Source: Pisolithus tinctorius (Eukaryota > Basidiomycota > Agaricomycetes > Boletales > Pisolithaceae). Taken from it: 64,000 nucleotides of DNA. Shown here in pieces: positions 55,500 through 64,000 of the stretch. The stretch spans positions 4,216,001-4,280,000 of the forward strand of contig JANFAH010000002.1 in the NCBI GenBank assembly GCA_024663395.1, read 5' to 3'. The notes under the pieces were generated by a model. It worked only from the letters and a program-made list of their open reading frames with translations. It was not told the origin of the DNA and made no database searches. Position 1 is the first letter of the stretch; every line of letters begins with the position of its first letter. A program made the position numbers and the translations under genes.

Positions 55500-55690
55500 G
55501 TGTGAGAAGAAATGTTTGAACTGAGAGTCTACAGCAACACCTCATAGGTTTACATGCATGAGGGAGTGTGCACAGACCATGTTGCACTATCTCTGTAAGT
55601 ATTACTATACTAGGAAACCTCATACTCTGTATAGTAAAGAACATCATGGAACTTCATAAAAGAAGTGGCATGATTCCTCATGTATCAGTC
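55500..55690 (-). repeat. Copia LTR fragment
   Basis: Minus-strand relative of 526-870: TGTGCACAGACCATGTTG, GTAAGTATTACTATACTAGG, TCTGTATAGTAAAGAACATC and ATGGAACTTCATAAAAGAAG are in matching order. Confidence 0.65.
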
Positions 55691-55769
55691 ATATGTAATG
55701 ATGCTGAGTGTGCTAGTCACAGGACCAGTTACTCAAATAAGTAGTATATCATATGCATGTATTTCCATC

Positions 55770-56031
55770 ATCAAGTTCCCAACTCCTCTCTACTTGGACA
55801 ATCAATCCACCATCACACTGACTAAGGATGGATGTTACCACATGTATACAAAACACATAGATATGTATATGGTATCATTTTATTCATTTTGTTGTTGATA
55901 ATCATTCTCTCCATCCCACTTATTGCCCTGCTGGTGATATGGTTGCTGATACCCTTACAAAAGTGTTACTTACTGTCAACACAAAGCATTTTGCTGCTTC
56001 ACTTGGACTGTGTACCATTCAAGGGGGAGTG
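55770..56031 (+). pseudogene. Copia RNase H terminus and polypurine tract
   Basis: PLYLDNQSTITLTKDGCYHM and TKHIDM near 55,790-55,870 match the Copia RNase H end (DNxSxIxLxxxxxxHxRTKHID). In another frame follow FIHFVVDNHSLHPTYCPAGD-like residues and VADTLTKVLLTVNTKHFAAS LG. The purine tract AAGGGGGAG at 56,022-56,030 precedes TGTTAAGTTTCC, the start of a 3' LTR. Confidence 0.85.
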
Positions 56032-56337
56032 TTAAGTTTCCAAATGTAGTATGGATCTTGATTACATAATCATGTTGAAGTCTTCTTCACCTCCATACCA
56101 TAGTACACCTCAGTGACTTCATTGTCTACTGAGGTGAGTGTACATACCTACTGTACCCTTTGTTATCCATCAGTAAGTCTCTGATTTTGGCACAGTACTC
56201 ACAGGATGTCACAGTGGTCACAGTCATCACAGGGTGTCACAGGTCACCCACAGTGTAATGGTCCCATGGCTAGCATGGCCCACACCATCCCACAGACTCA
56301 CAGTGCAACAGCACCACAGCATCACAGTAGTACAGTC
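56032..56337 (+). repeat. Copia 3' LTR, 5' part
   Basis: Starts TGTTAAGTTTCCAAATG immediately after the polypurine tract. The right end is not identifiable before the solo LTR at 56,338. A run of CACAG-rich sequence (56,190-56,335: CACAGGATGTCACAGTGGTC and similar) fills the last part. Confidence 0.6.
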
Positions 56338-57152
56338 TGTCAAAGTCGGACAACACCCCTGGCTCCTTCTTAGGGCGGAGTTGGAGCGGGTTGGGCTGCG
56401 GAGTACAGCGGTCAAAGTCCGAAGCGAATCCGACCACTGGGTGGCGAGATATTTGACGAACAGTGAGCGGAGGGGTATGAAGGAAAGTCTCGGAGGCTGA
56501 GGTCAGAGTCGGAGTCGGAGGTCAGAGGTCGGAGGTTGGATGAGAGGGCGTTGGGTTCAGCTAGTGCGCTGCCCCCTTGTGCGAGCTCAGCCCTCGTATT
56601 TCAGAGGTGGAGCGGACTCAGAGGAAGTGGAGACGAAACTCCGGAGGGGACTGAGAGGGAGTCGAAGGTGGGGACTTTATTCGATATTCGTACTGATTAC
56701 ATCGGAGTACTACATGGCCTTATATACAATGTAGGTCAAGGGCGGTGCAGTACGGAATGTAAACCAATAAGTGCATAGTGGGTTAGAGTCCTTCCGACAC
56801 AAGGGATAGAGAGTAGGGACGATGGGGACCTTAACTGAGACAAGGAAACTACTACAACGAGGAAGAGAGGGTAAATACCGAAGAAGCGGAAGAATGGAGA
56901 AAACCGACACGAGGGCGGAACCCTATCTAGAATGCAGGGCCACAAGTCCGACAGCCCACGTGACCAACCTTAGGGCGGAGTTGAGCGGAGTTGGTCAGAA
57001 CGTGGATGGGGGACCTCGGAGAGGTGTGGAGATGTGTCAGGAGGGTCGGAGGAGCACGGGAACACGTCAGAAGAGGGCGGAGAAGCGCGGGAACATGTCG
57101 GAGGAGGGCGGAGTAGGTATTAGGGGCTTACGCTGGTGTCATGGTCATGACA
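56338..57152. repeat. CG-rich solo LTR, second Gypsy-type family, TSD CAGTC
   Basis: 815 bp, TGTCAAAGTCGGAC to GGTCATGACA, with CAGTC at 56,333-56,337 and 57,153-57,157. It has abundant CG (GCGGAG, TCGGAG, CGAATCCGACC) where the relatives at 46,086 and 48,811 have TG/CA. It is therefore the youngest of the three and the best available picture of the undecayed sequence. Confidence 0.93.
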
Positions 57153-57509
57153 CAGTCTGCCACAAGCACCCACATGTAGTGTTGCAGAGTGTGGTAGTTA
57201 TAGTTGGTAGTCTGTACAGTTGGCATTTACACTTGTTACTTGCTACCAGATAGTGCTAGGTAGTACTGAGTTGGTAGTGATTTACTGGTAGAACTTCTTT
57301 TGCCTGTAGCTCACCCACTTTTGTGAATCATGATGAAGCAAGCACATCACTGTGATCTTCCTGTCAGGGGCTACAAACTTACTTATGATGTCATCACCAT
57401 CAGATGACATCTGCACTTCATGATAAGGTAAGCAGAGTCTCATGATCTCATAATCACACACTACAACTTTCATTACAATGTCATCATTCTGTGACTACTT
57501 CCTGTGGCT

Positions 57510-57980
57510 CTACACTTTTCACTACCAAAAATGTAGTAGTTTGTTGGGTAGCATCTGCTTTTTTGATTACCTAATCAGTGTTGTGTTGGGTAGTGTCTGC
57601 TTTTTTGATTACCTAATCAGTGTTGCATTGTATAGGGTCTGCATTTTTTTTTAATACTGGAAAAGTGAGGTGTTGTCTTGTAGTGTCACATTTTTGACTA
57701 CCAAAAAAGTGTAGTGTTCACATTTTTGTGTAGGGGTCTGCATTTTTGACTACCAAATGTGTAGTATGACTAGGAAAGGAGGGGTAATGCTTGATTAGCA
57801 AAACAGTGTAGTGATGATTAGGAAATTGTGTAATGTGGCACAGCCACTAACCCTTGGAATTTTTTTGAAGTCCACCAAATGCACAAAAGTGCACAATTGT
57901 GGACACCAAACTTCATGCCTTTCATGCAACAGTACAAAGCTGACCAAACAACTTCCTTTTCCTACTATAGGGCTACTTTG
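57510..57980 (+). repeat. Diverged copy of the arm array and adjoining block
   Basis: Units with GGTAGTGTCTGCTTTTTTGA and TTACCTAATCAGTGTTG (57,545-57,620), then ATTTTTGACTACCAAA units, followed by GTGGCACAGCCACTAA, AAGTCCACCAAATGC, CACAATTGTGGACA and TGACCAAACAACTTCC. The same order occurs at 18,240-18,690 in the right arm. This shows that the arm's promoter-side block belongs to a dispersed mobile family. Confidence 0.8.
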
Positions 57981-59320
57981 TCAACTATGTATTTGATTAC
58001 CACAAATTGGTAGTATTATGTAACCCTAGAGTACACTTTTTCAGGCTATAGTGTCATTTTGATGCATCAAAGTGTGATAATTGTAGCATTACTGTGATAC
58101 AAGACTGCCTAACTCCCTTATTCCAGTAGTGATGCATCAATATACTAGTAGTGCAGATCTGAGATCTGCCCCCCCTTAGGAGTTTCTCCACACAAATCCA
58201 CACAGTTTATTTTCATCACCCCTCCACATTTTATGGAATTACATAAGCATAAAAAAGCGCAGCCACTACTCCCAAAACATGTCCTCATTTGTCATGTGCC
58301 TGATATCCAACATTCCCACACACTGCCCTCATTGCTCCCAGCCTCCCCTCTCTTCCAGGGCTCTGTCCCTGCTGTGTAGGTAGTGTATACAATAGTTAAA
58401 TGTACTATAAGTGTATTAGACCATAAATGAATGCTTTTCTCCTTGTCCTAATGGGCCTAAACAATTGCAAAGTGTAATAGGGGGGAAAACAGAAAAAACA
58501 AACACTTTTTTGATATATTGGTCATATCTATTTATTTATTATGTCCCCTTGAAGGGGCCATGTGTTCCTACAACATATCAAAAGTTGATAGGCTGGGATG
58601 GGGTGCTTCAAGTGTAGTGGTACAATTGCCTCCTCCCAGTGTTACACCCTGGAAATATCTTTATGGGCTTTGTTTTTGTAGGTTGACAAGCTGCAGAGTA
58701 GTCAAGTCTAGAGAAAGGACTGTACTCAGACTTCAAATTGGTTGGAGCTTAATTAAATAACTACCTAGAGAAAGGATTTTACTGTAGGCAGGTAAATAAG
58801 TAGTCCAATATAATGAATGGAATGGTTCTCACCTCAGACTTCAAGTCAGTTGAAGCTGAGGTGCAGTAAGAAAAAAGAACTGCTAAGTGTCCGCTTTTGG
58901 ATTATGTAATGCTGTGCTCAGTGAACCTCAACTAAGGTAAAAAGTCTAAACTCCAACACACCACCTCAATGAGTATAGTCAGGAAGTAATTAAAAGAAAA
59001 TAATACCCATAGCTTCGGAGAAATGAACATGCTTCTCCCTAGACAGGCCCTTTGTCAGCATGTCAGTGTAGGAAAAGAGAAAAAAAAAGATGAGAAGTTG
59101 AGTGAGTAGGGATATCTGAGGGGAGTGAGTATGCCAAAGGGGCTTCTATAGCCTGAGCAAGGATCCTGGTAGTTGTCTGAAGGCTTTTAAGGCTGTCTTG
59201 GTACAGGGAATGACCTGCTTGAACTTGTCTCTCATCTTAGGGTAACTTGTCTATTGTTATTAAGGAAAAAACTGTGCACAAGTAGAACTACTGCTGACCA
59301 AGCAACTAAAAAAGCGAAAT
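57981..59320. other. No gene; scattered array-type motifs
   Basis: Contains ATTACATAAGCATAAAAAAG plus CGCAGCC at 58,237-58,262 and, inverted, GTCCGCTTTTGGATTATGTA at 58,889-58,908. These two motifs face each other about 650 bp apart and could mark ends of a small element. A purine-rich AGAGAAAAAAAAAGATGAG tract lies at 59,073. Confidence 0.4.
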
Positions 59321-59329
59321 CTAAGTACA

Positions 59330-60235
59330 AGTCATAGAAAAAAGTATCTAGAATGAAAACCAAGTAAATAAAACAATTTCCCTGGTAGGGAAATTACATT
59401 CCCTACATCAGCCACTTGATCACTAGTAGACACATAGTTGACAATGACTTCTCCAGAGTCCACCTTCTCTTGTATGAAGTGGTGGCAAATAACAATATGC
59501 TTGGTGCAGTTGTGGAACACTGCATTTCAAGCCAGTGAGATGGCAGACTGATTTTCAATAAGGAGGGGAGTGGGTTTGTGTGATGACACAGTCTCAAGTT
59601 CAATGACAAGGGTCTGAATCCATATGGCATCATCTGTGGCAGCACACACAGCCATGTACTCAGCTTCTGTACTCAACAGAGCAACAGATGACTACTTTTT
59701 TGATGACCAACTAATGGCACTACCTGAAAGGATAAAAGTATAGCCTGTGGCAGAGTGACAATCATTGACATCAACTGCCCAGTTCTGCATCTACATACCC
59801 AACCAGACATGCATTAGAGTCTCAAGAATAGGTGAGCCATGCATCAGGCATATGATGCAGGTAGTGGAAAATGTGCTTTAGTGCAGTAAGGTGTTCATGC
59901 CCAGGGCACAAAGCATGGCAGCTTAGCATGCCAATAGTGAAGGCAAGATCTGGCCTAGTTGCCAATATGGCATACATGAGGGCTCCAAGAGTGCTCTGAT
60001 ACAACCTGATATCAACCTCCAGAAATTCTAATTTTTCAAGCTTGAGGTTAGGCTTGATGGGATTAGCAACAGCTCACCCTTCATTCATCCCAAAATGCTC
60101 AAGGATGTTCTCAACATATCTCTTCTGTGTCAGCTGGATGATACCCTTATCACAATTATGGAGAATTTCCATTCCCAAGATCCAGCATGCCTCTCCCAAA
60201 TCTTTCATCTCATACTCCTGTGAAAGCTGAGCCTT
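59330..60235 (-). pseudogene. Copia pol, second element, C-terminal half (RT end, RNase H)
   Basis: Continues the frame broken at 62,891. From 60,230: KAQLSQEYEMKDLGEACWIL and GMEIL (RT), RYVENILEHFGM, then YQSTLGALMYAILATRPDLA (about 60,000) and AFTIGMLSCHALCPGHEHLT, HIFHYLHHM; RNase H with AVDVNDCHSATGYTF-like sequence near 59,760, AEYMAVCAAT-like near 59,650 and FHNCTKHIVICHHFIQEKV at 59,510-59,450. Several frame changes. Domain order and motifs are those of Copia, on the same strand as the segment at 62,891-63,650. Confidence 0.85.
60231..60235. other. Target-site duplication GCCTT, left
   Basis: GCCTT precedes TGTCAAGTATGGG and recurs at 62,891-62,895 after TATATGTGACA. Without the insert, the Copia RT frame is continuous across the site apart from one TGA. 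Confidence 0.93.
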
Positions 60236-62890
60236 TGTCAAGTATGGGTTTACCCTCAGGTGACTGGGCTTCAAGACCAGGTGACAGGGGCTAAGTCTGG
60301 TTGATGGGAGTCAAGGCCAGAAGTCAAGGGCCAAGTCTGGAGGTCTAGAGTCAAGGCCAGGAGCACAGGAATAAGGCCAGGACCATGGGAATAAAGCCAG
60401 GACCATGGGAAACTGACCAGTCTCAGAGTGCACACAGAGGGAAGCCAGTCCAGGGTTGGATCTACCTCCCTTGGTCTCAGCTTATGTGCTGTACCATTAT
60501 GCAAGCCAGGTAGAGGTCCAGGACAGAGGCTGGGGATAGCTTAAGGCTCAGCCTTAGCTATTGAGTAGATCAAGGGGTAATACAGAATTGAGGGTAATAC
60601 TAAGTTGATATTCTAACTGAGGTGCTACAAAGTATGTACAGGGGTTAAATACACAAGGCCAGTCCAGAGTAATGAACATGAAGCCAGACCTGTTGGTAAG
60701 CTATTAGGAAGATGATTAGCAAGGTGTGGACAGCCACAGAGGCTGTGCTGAGACTAATAGCCAAAGTCTGGGTGACTGGCATGACCAGAGTCAGAGTTGG
60801 ACACAGGTTTTGTACAGTAAGCAAAGGTCAGATGAAAGGACTAGCTAAATATAGTACAAACATCAGAAAACAGACCAGAGTTATGTCTGGGTCACCTGGT
60901 GTCACACACCAAAGGTGTTGTGGACATGGTTACAGCTGACTCTGCCTAACTCATCAACAAGTTGCATGCCATTCCATGCAGATGAAGACTAAAGCCCTCA
61001 TGCATTGAAGGACTGCTGGATGTGAGTAGTCATCCTTCACACAAGAATGAGTCATCAGTGCTAAAGAGAAAAGAGGAAGTGAGTAAAGCATGCATCAAAA
61101 GTGTTTAGCATCCATGTATGGCATTCTGGTTTTCATCATATCTCCACCATTTCCAAAGATATTGACTCCATTCTCACACTCACTTAAAGTGCTCAGCCAT
61201 GCCTTCCTTCCTTCTGAGTTTGGAAAGGATCCTCACACCCTATGCATTTCTACAGCACTCCATCCATCAGATGTTCATTTTGCTAAGTTCATCAGATATG
61301 GCTGCCTCTTCATCAATTGTCTCACTTGTCTCCTTTGCCAGAGACAGTGGCTACATATATCTGCTAGGTGTTCCCACCAGCTTCCACCCTGAAGCCCCCT
61401 GGTTTACTCCATTGTCATCAGCCCCATCCCATCCCATGCAGCTTGGTCAGCACATTCTCCTTGTCAGTATGACTTCCAGAAGGACATTCTTTGGTCACCT
61501 CAGGTCAGTCACATGGTTAGAGAGGTCTTATGTGGTCATTTTTGTCTCCCCACTTGATGAAGCATATGGATCCTTCCTCCCTGCTCCCTGCACCATCTTT
61601 ATTCCAATCTCATCCATCATCCTCCCCACATTGTGACAGCTGCAGTATAATCTACTGTTCTCTGGTCTTCCTGATTGCATCCATGATGAGTATGACATGC
61701 ATCTTGCCTTTTTACTGCAAGACCCAGCAGAAGACATCCCCCATTCTCCCTCTCCTCCATCAGAGCCCCATTTATGAAGCATTTATTGACTTTGCTGAGA
61801 GGATGAATGGGTGGGAGATGTGATCACCTATGCTCCTGTTACCCCACAGACCCCCAATGCCCTGGCCCTTTGACACCTGACTCATGCCATCCATTTCTGG
61901 AATTAATACTTCCCCATCTGGAAACACCATCCATCTGTCATCTGATCTTTCAATCTAGTGATGTCTCCACTGAGATCTGACATGCATTGCCACCCCCTAA
62001 TGTGATATCAGTGTGCTTACTCAGATTCTGACATTCTTTGACTCATACTGTGATATTTTGACTGTCCTTGACTCATTTATTGCCAATACTCACCAATCCT
62101 CCTTGCTTGCTTACTTTTTATTTCTTGCTTACTCATCTTGATTACTCATTGCTTACAGTCCTTACTCATTACTTACCAAGTGTTTGTGCCTTGTTTGTCA
62201 TAGGCTGCACCCCCCCCCCCCACAGTATATAAACCCCCTGTACTTAGCTACAGAAGCAATCAGAAGTCACTCAGGAATCAGTTCAGCTCATCTAAGACAT
62301 AACTTGTTGTCAACAGTTGAGGCTCATTCAGAAGGGTCTATCTACCATCATTCATCATCTGCAGTCTTATGCACGCTTAGTCAGCAACTTTGCTTAGTCA
62401 TCTTTTCACTCCTGTGTAACTTGTTGATGACTTGCACCAGGAGCATGTCACTCTAGCCAGCATCTCCCATCCAGTCATCATCCATTCACCTACTCCTGCA
62501 TAACTTGTCAATGACTTGCACCAGGAGTACCTGCCATTGAAATCCCCCCACTTTAGATTTTTCTGCCCTCCAGGTTCAATGGAGGTAAACCACCACTCAC
62601 TCTTTGTTGTCTTTGGTGTTGGTTTTGGTTGGTTCACACCAACTTTCCATACTTTGACTCACACTGGACATGGACCTGGGAGGACCAGGGTGGGGCAGCA
62701 CAAGGCTGAGAGGCCAGAGTGGACTGGAGATAGGGGTAAAACACCAGACTTGAGTTATCTAGGCTGGAGTTGGATTATTCAGGGCCAGAGTTGAGTTTTC
62801 TAGGTCAGACTAGGTCCAGACTTGAGCAGAGATAGGGGCTAGGGGGTCCAGACTGGACCAGGCTTGAGTCTGAGAGTCATATATGTGACA
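60236..62890 (+). mobile_element. Solo LTR inserted in Copia, itself split by R
   Basis: TGTCAAGTATGGGTTT at 60,236 and GTCATATATGTGACA at 62,890 are the ends, with TSD GCCTT. Its own sequence is 60,236-60,899 plus 62,664-62,890 (about 890 bp), rich in AAGGCCAGG-type words. The rest is a nested R repeat. There is no coding region, so it is read as a solo LTR of yet another Gypsy-type family sharing the TGTCA/TGACA ends. Confidence 0.85.
60900..62663 (+). repeat. Most complete R repeat, 1,764 bp
   Basis: Starts TGTCACACACCAAAGG and ends TTTGACTCACA, flanked by CTGG on both sides (60,896-60,899 and 62,664-62,667). Contains the conserved R open frame at about 61,199-61,636 (SGYIYLLGVPTSFHPEAPWF, YGSFLPAPCTIFIPISSIIL), a poly-C run (62,209-62,221) and TATA-like ACAGTATATAAACCCCCTG at 62,221-62,239. 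TG...CA ends, a promoter-like element near the 3' end and a short direct flank repeat fit an unusually long LTR. The open frame also reads on the opposite strand (CSCHNVGRMMDEIGIKMVQG), so which strand codes, if any, is unclear. Confidence 0.75.
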
Positions 62891-63650
62891 GCCTTGACAT
62901 GTTTGATAGTGGCTCAGAACCTTGAGAGTATAAGCTTGTTGTCTACATAGCCTGCAACAATGATCAGAATACCACTCTTGACTTTAAAGAATAGGCTGTG
63001 GTCAGCCTGAGAGCAGGTAAAACCCAGAGACACAAAGACAGCTTGTAGGTGGGTATACCAGGACTTAGGAGCCTGTTTAAGGCCATAGAGAGCTTGAAGT
63101 AGGTGCCAGAATTTGTTGTCATTGAGGGGGAAACCCAGAGGTGGATGCAGATAGATTTCCTCATCTAGCAGACCATTTAAGAAGGTGGATTTAACATCCA
63201 TTTGGTGGGTTTTGAGATTATACTTAGTGGCAAGAGCCAGGAGGAAGCAGATGGTTGCAAACTTTGTGACAGGTGCAAATGTCTTGGTGTAGTGACACCA
63301 TGGACCTGTGTGAAGCCCTTGGCCACAAGTCAAGCCTTGTACCTTTCAATCTCACCCTTGGGGCCTCTCTTGATCTTGAAGACCCACTTTGAATCTATCA
63401 CCTTTTGCCCAGGAGGTAACCCAACCTCCTTGTACAACCTGATGGACTTGAAGGTCTGTAATTCCTCCAGCACTGCAGTGTACCACTGATCAGCATCAGC
63501 ACACTGCATTGCCTCATTGAATGCATGAGGTTCATTGTCATGTGTTGTAAGCCACTTCCTCATTTGTCTCAGCCACTTCTGACCCACAGTTGCCAGGTGT
63601 GTTGCAACACTCAAGTGACATGCTCATTGGTGCTTGCACCCTCACTCTCT
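62891..63650 (-). pseudogene. Copia pol, second element, N-terminal RT part
   Basis: From 63,614: TVGQKWLRQMRKWLTTHDNE, HAFNEAMQCADADQWYTAVL, GLPPGQKVIDSKWVFKIKRG; then from 63,333 after a frame change YTKTFAPVTKFATICFLLAL, THQMDVKSTFLNGLLDEEIY, LLQALYGLKQAPKSWYTHLQ and AGYVDNKLILS (the usual YVDD is YVDN here, so one catalytic Asp is changed). It is interrupted at 62,890 by the LTR insertion and cut upstream at 63,659 by another LTR. Confidence 0.9.
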
Positions 63651-63658
63651 GTGCCCAA

Positions 63659-64000
63659 TGTTGGAAATACTGGTTACAGTGTTTCTCATAGTCAGTTCTA
63701 GACTTGCTTACTAGATGAGTCTTACTCATATGATGTCATGATTGCTAAGTGCTCCACTTAGCTCCACTTTGTTCTACAACATTCCATGACATTCCTTACT
63801 GTACATAGTATGTACTTTCTCTTTATGGTGATACTTACCATATTCACTACATGGTCTGTGCACACTCATATGTGTATATAAACCAAGGGGATTTTGCCAT
63901 ATCCCCTCAGTGAATTCACATTCCTCTTACCTGACAACAAGCCCCACTCTAAGTCAGAACTACTACCTTCAAGCTTTGACTTCAAACACTCTATCTACTA
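63659..64000 (+). repeat. Copia LTR, cut by window end
   Basis: Starts TGTTGGAAATACTGGTTAC and carries TGTGTATATAAACCAAGG. It matches the reverse complement of 526-870 at roughly 95 percent of positions. It lies inside the pol of the minus-strand Copia, so it belongs to an element, or solo LTR, continuing beyond the window. Confidence 0.88.

Noticed and set aside
1..64000. tRNA, rRNA or snoRNA genes
   Set aside because: No cloverleaf-like A and B box pairs or rRNA core sequences were noticed on reading; a covariance-model scan would be needed to exclude short RNAs.

Overview
The window is nuclear DNA of a filamentous fungus, most likely a mushroom-forming basidiomycete (Agaricomycete). Evidence for this is the short GT...AG introns of about 50-65 nt inside otherwise recognisable frames, a Plavaka-type transposase, a Ty3/Gypsy chromovirus with a long spliced antisense ORF, several Ty1/Copia elements, and a Helitron-type N-terminal zinc domain. 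I found no convincing single-copy host gene and no tRNA or rRNA gene. This is a dense repeat island of nested and decayed mobile elements. Most of it is almost free of CG dinucleotides, while a few blocks (about 23.5-25.7 kb, 30.2-37.3 kb, 56.35-57.15 kb) are rich in CG and look young.

Layout. 1-3.6 kb: Copia LTR and eroded pol on the minus strand. 3.7-5.1 kb: an unrecognised multi-exon gene family member (minus). 5,099-9,139 and 17,837-21,877: two 4,041-bp arms forming an inverted repeat that looks perfect. Each arm carries the same outward-reading Q-rich/Helitron-like gene and an 82-bp tandem array. Between them, 9.1-17.8 kb holds a second member of the unrecognised family, with a 295-bp tandem repeat split by a 3,042-bp TIR element flanked by TTA. 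21.9-23.0 kb: pieces of a long LTR-like repeat, here called R. 23.0-25.7 kb: truncated Gypsy copy. 26.1-27.2 kb: CACRTG-rich block and a minisatellite. 27,350-27,874: solo LTR with TSD TATGT. 29,750-37,297: full-length Gypsy chromovirus with TSD TTTAT, inserted into an R copy (29,283-38,612). 39.7-40.6 kb: gag remnant of another Gypsy-like element. 42.3-43.2 kb: Plavaka transposase remnant. 46.1-49.6 kb: two LTRs of a second Gypsy-type family, one interrupted by a TA-flanked TIR element, separated by a 45-bp minisatellite. 55.7-57.2 kb: Copia 3' end, then a CG-rich solo LTR (TSD CAGTC). 57.5-58.0 kb: diverged copy of the arm promoter/terminal block. 59.3-63.65 kb: Copia pol on the minus strand, split by an LTR insertion (TSD GCCTT) that itself contains an R element. 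The window ends in a Copia LTR that is the inverted counterpart of the LTR at 526-870.

Almost nothing here works as a host pathway; the value lies in the insertion history. Several events can be proven from internal empty sites and target-site duplications. Repeated CGA-to-TGA nonsense changes suggest methylation or RIP-like decay. The most unusual object is the about 16.8-kb palindromic structure (5,099-21,877), whose biological class I cannot assign.
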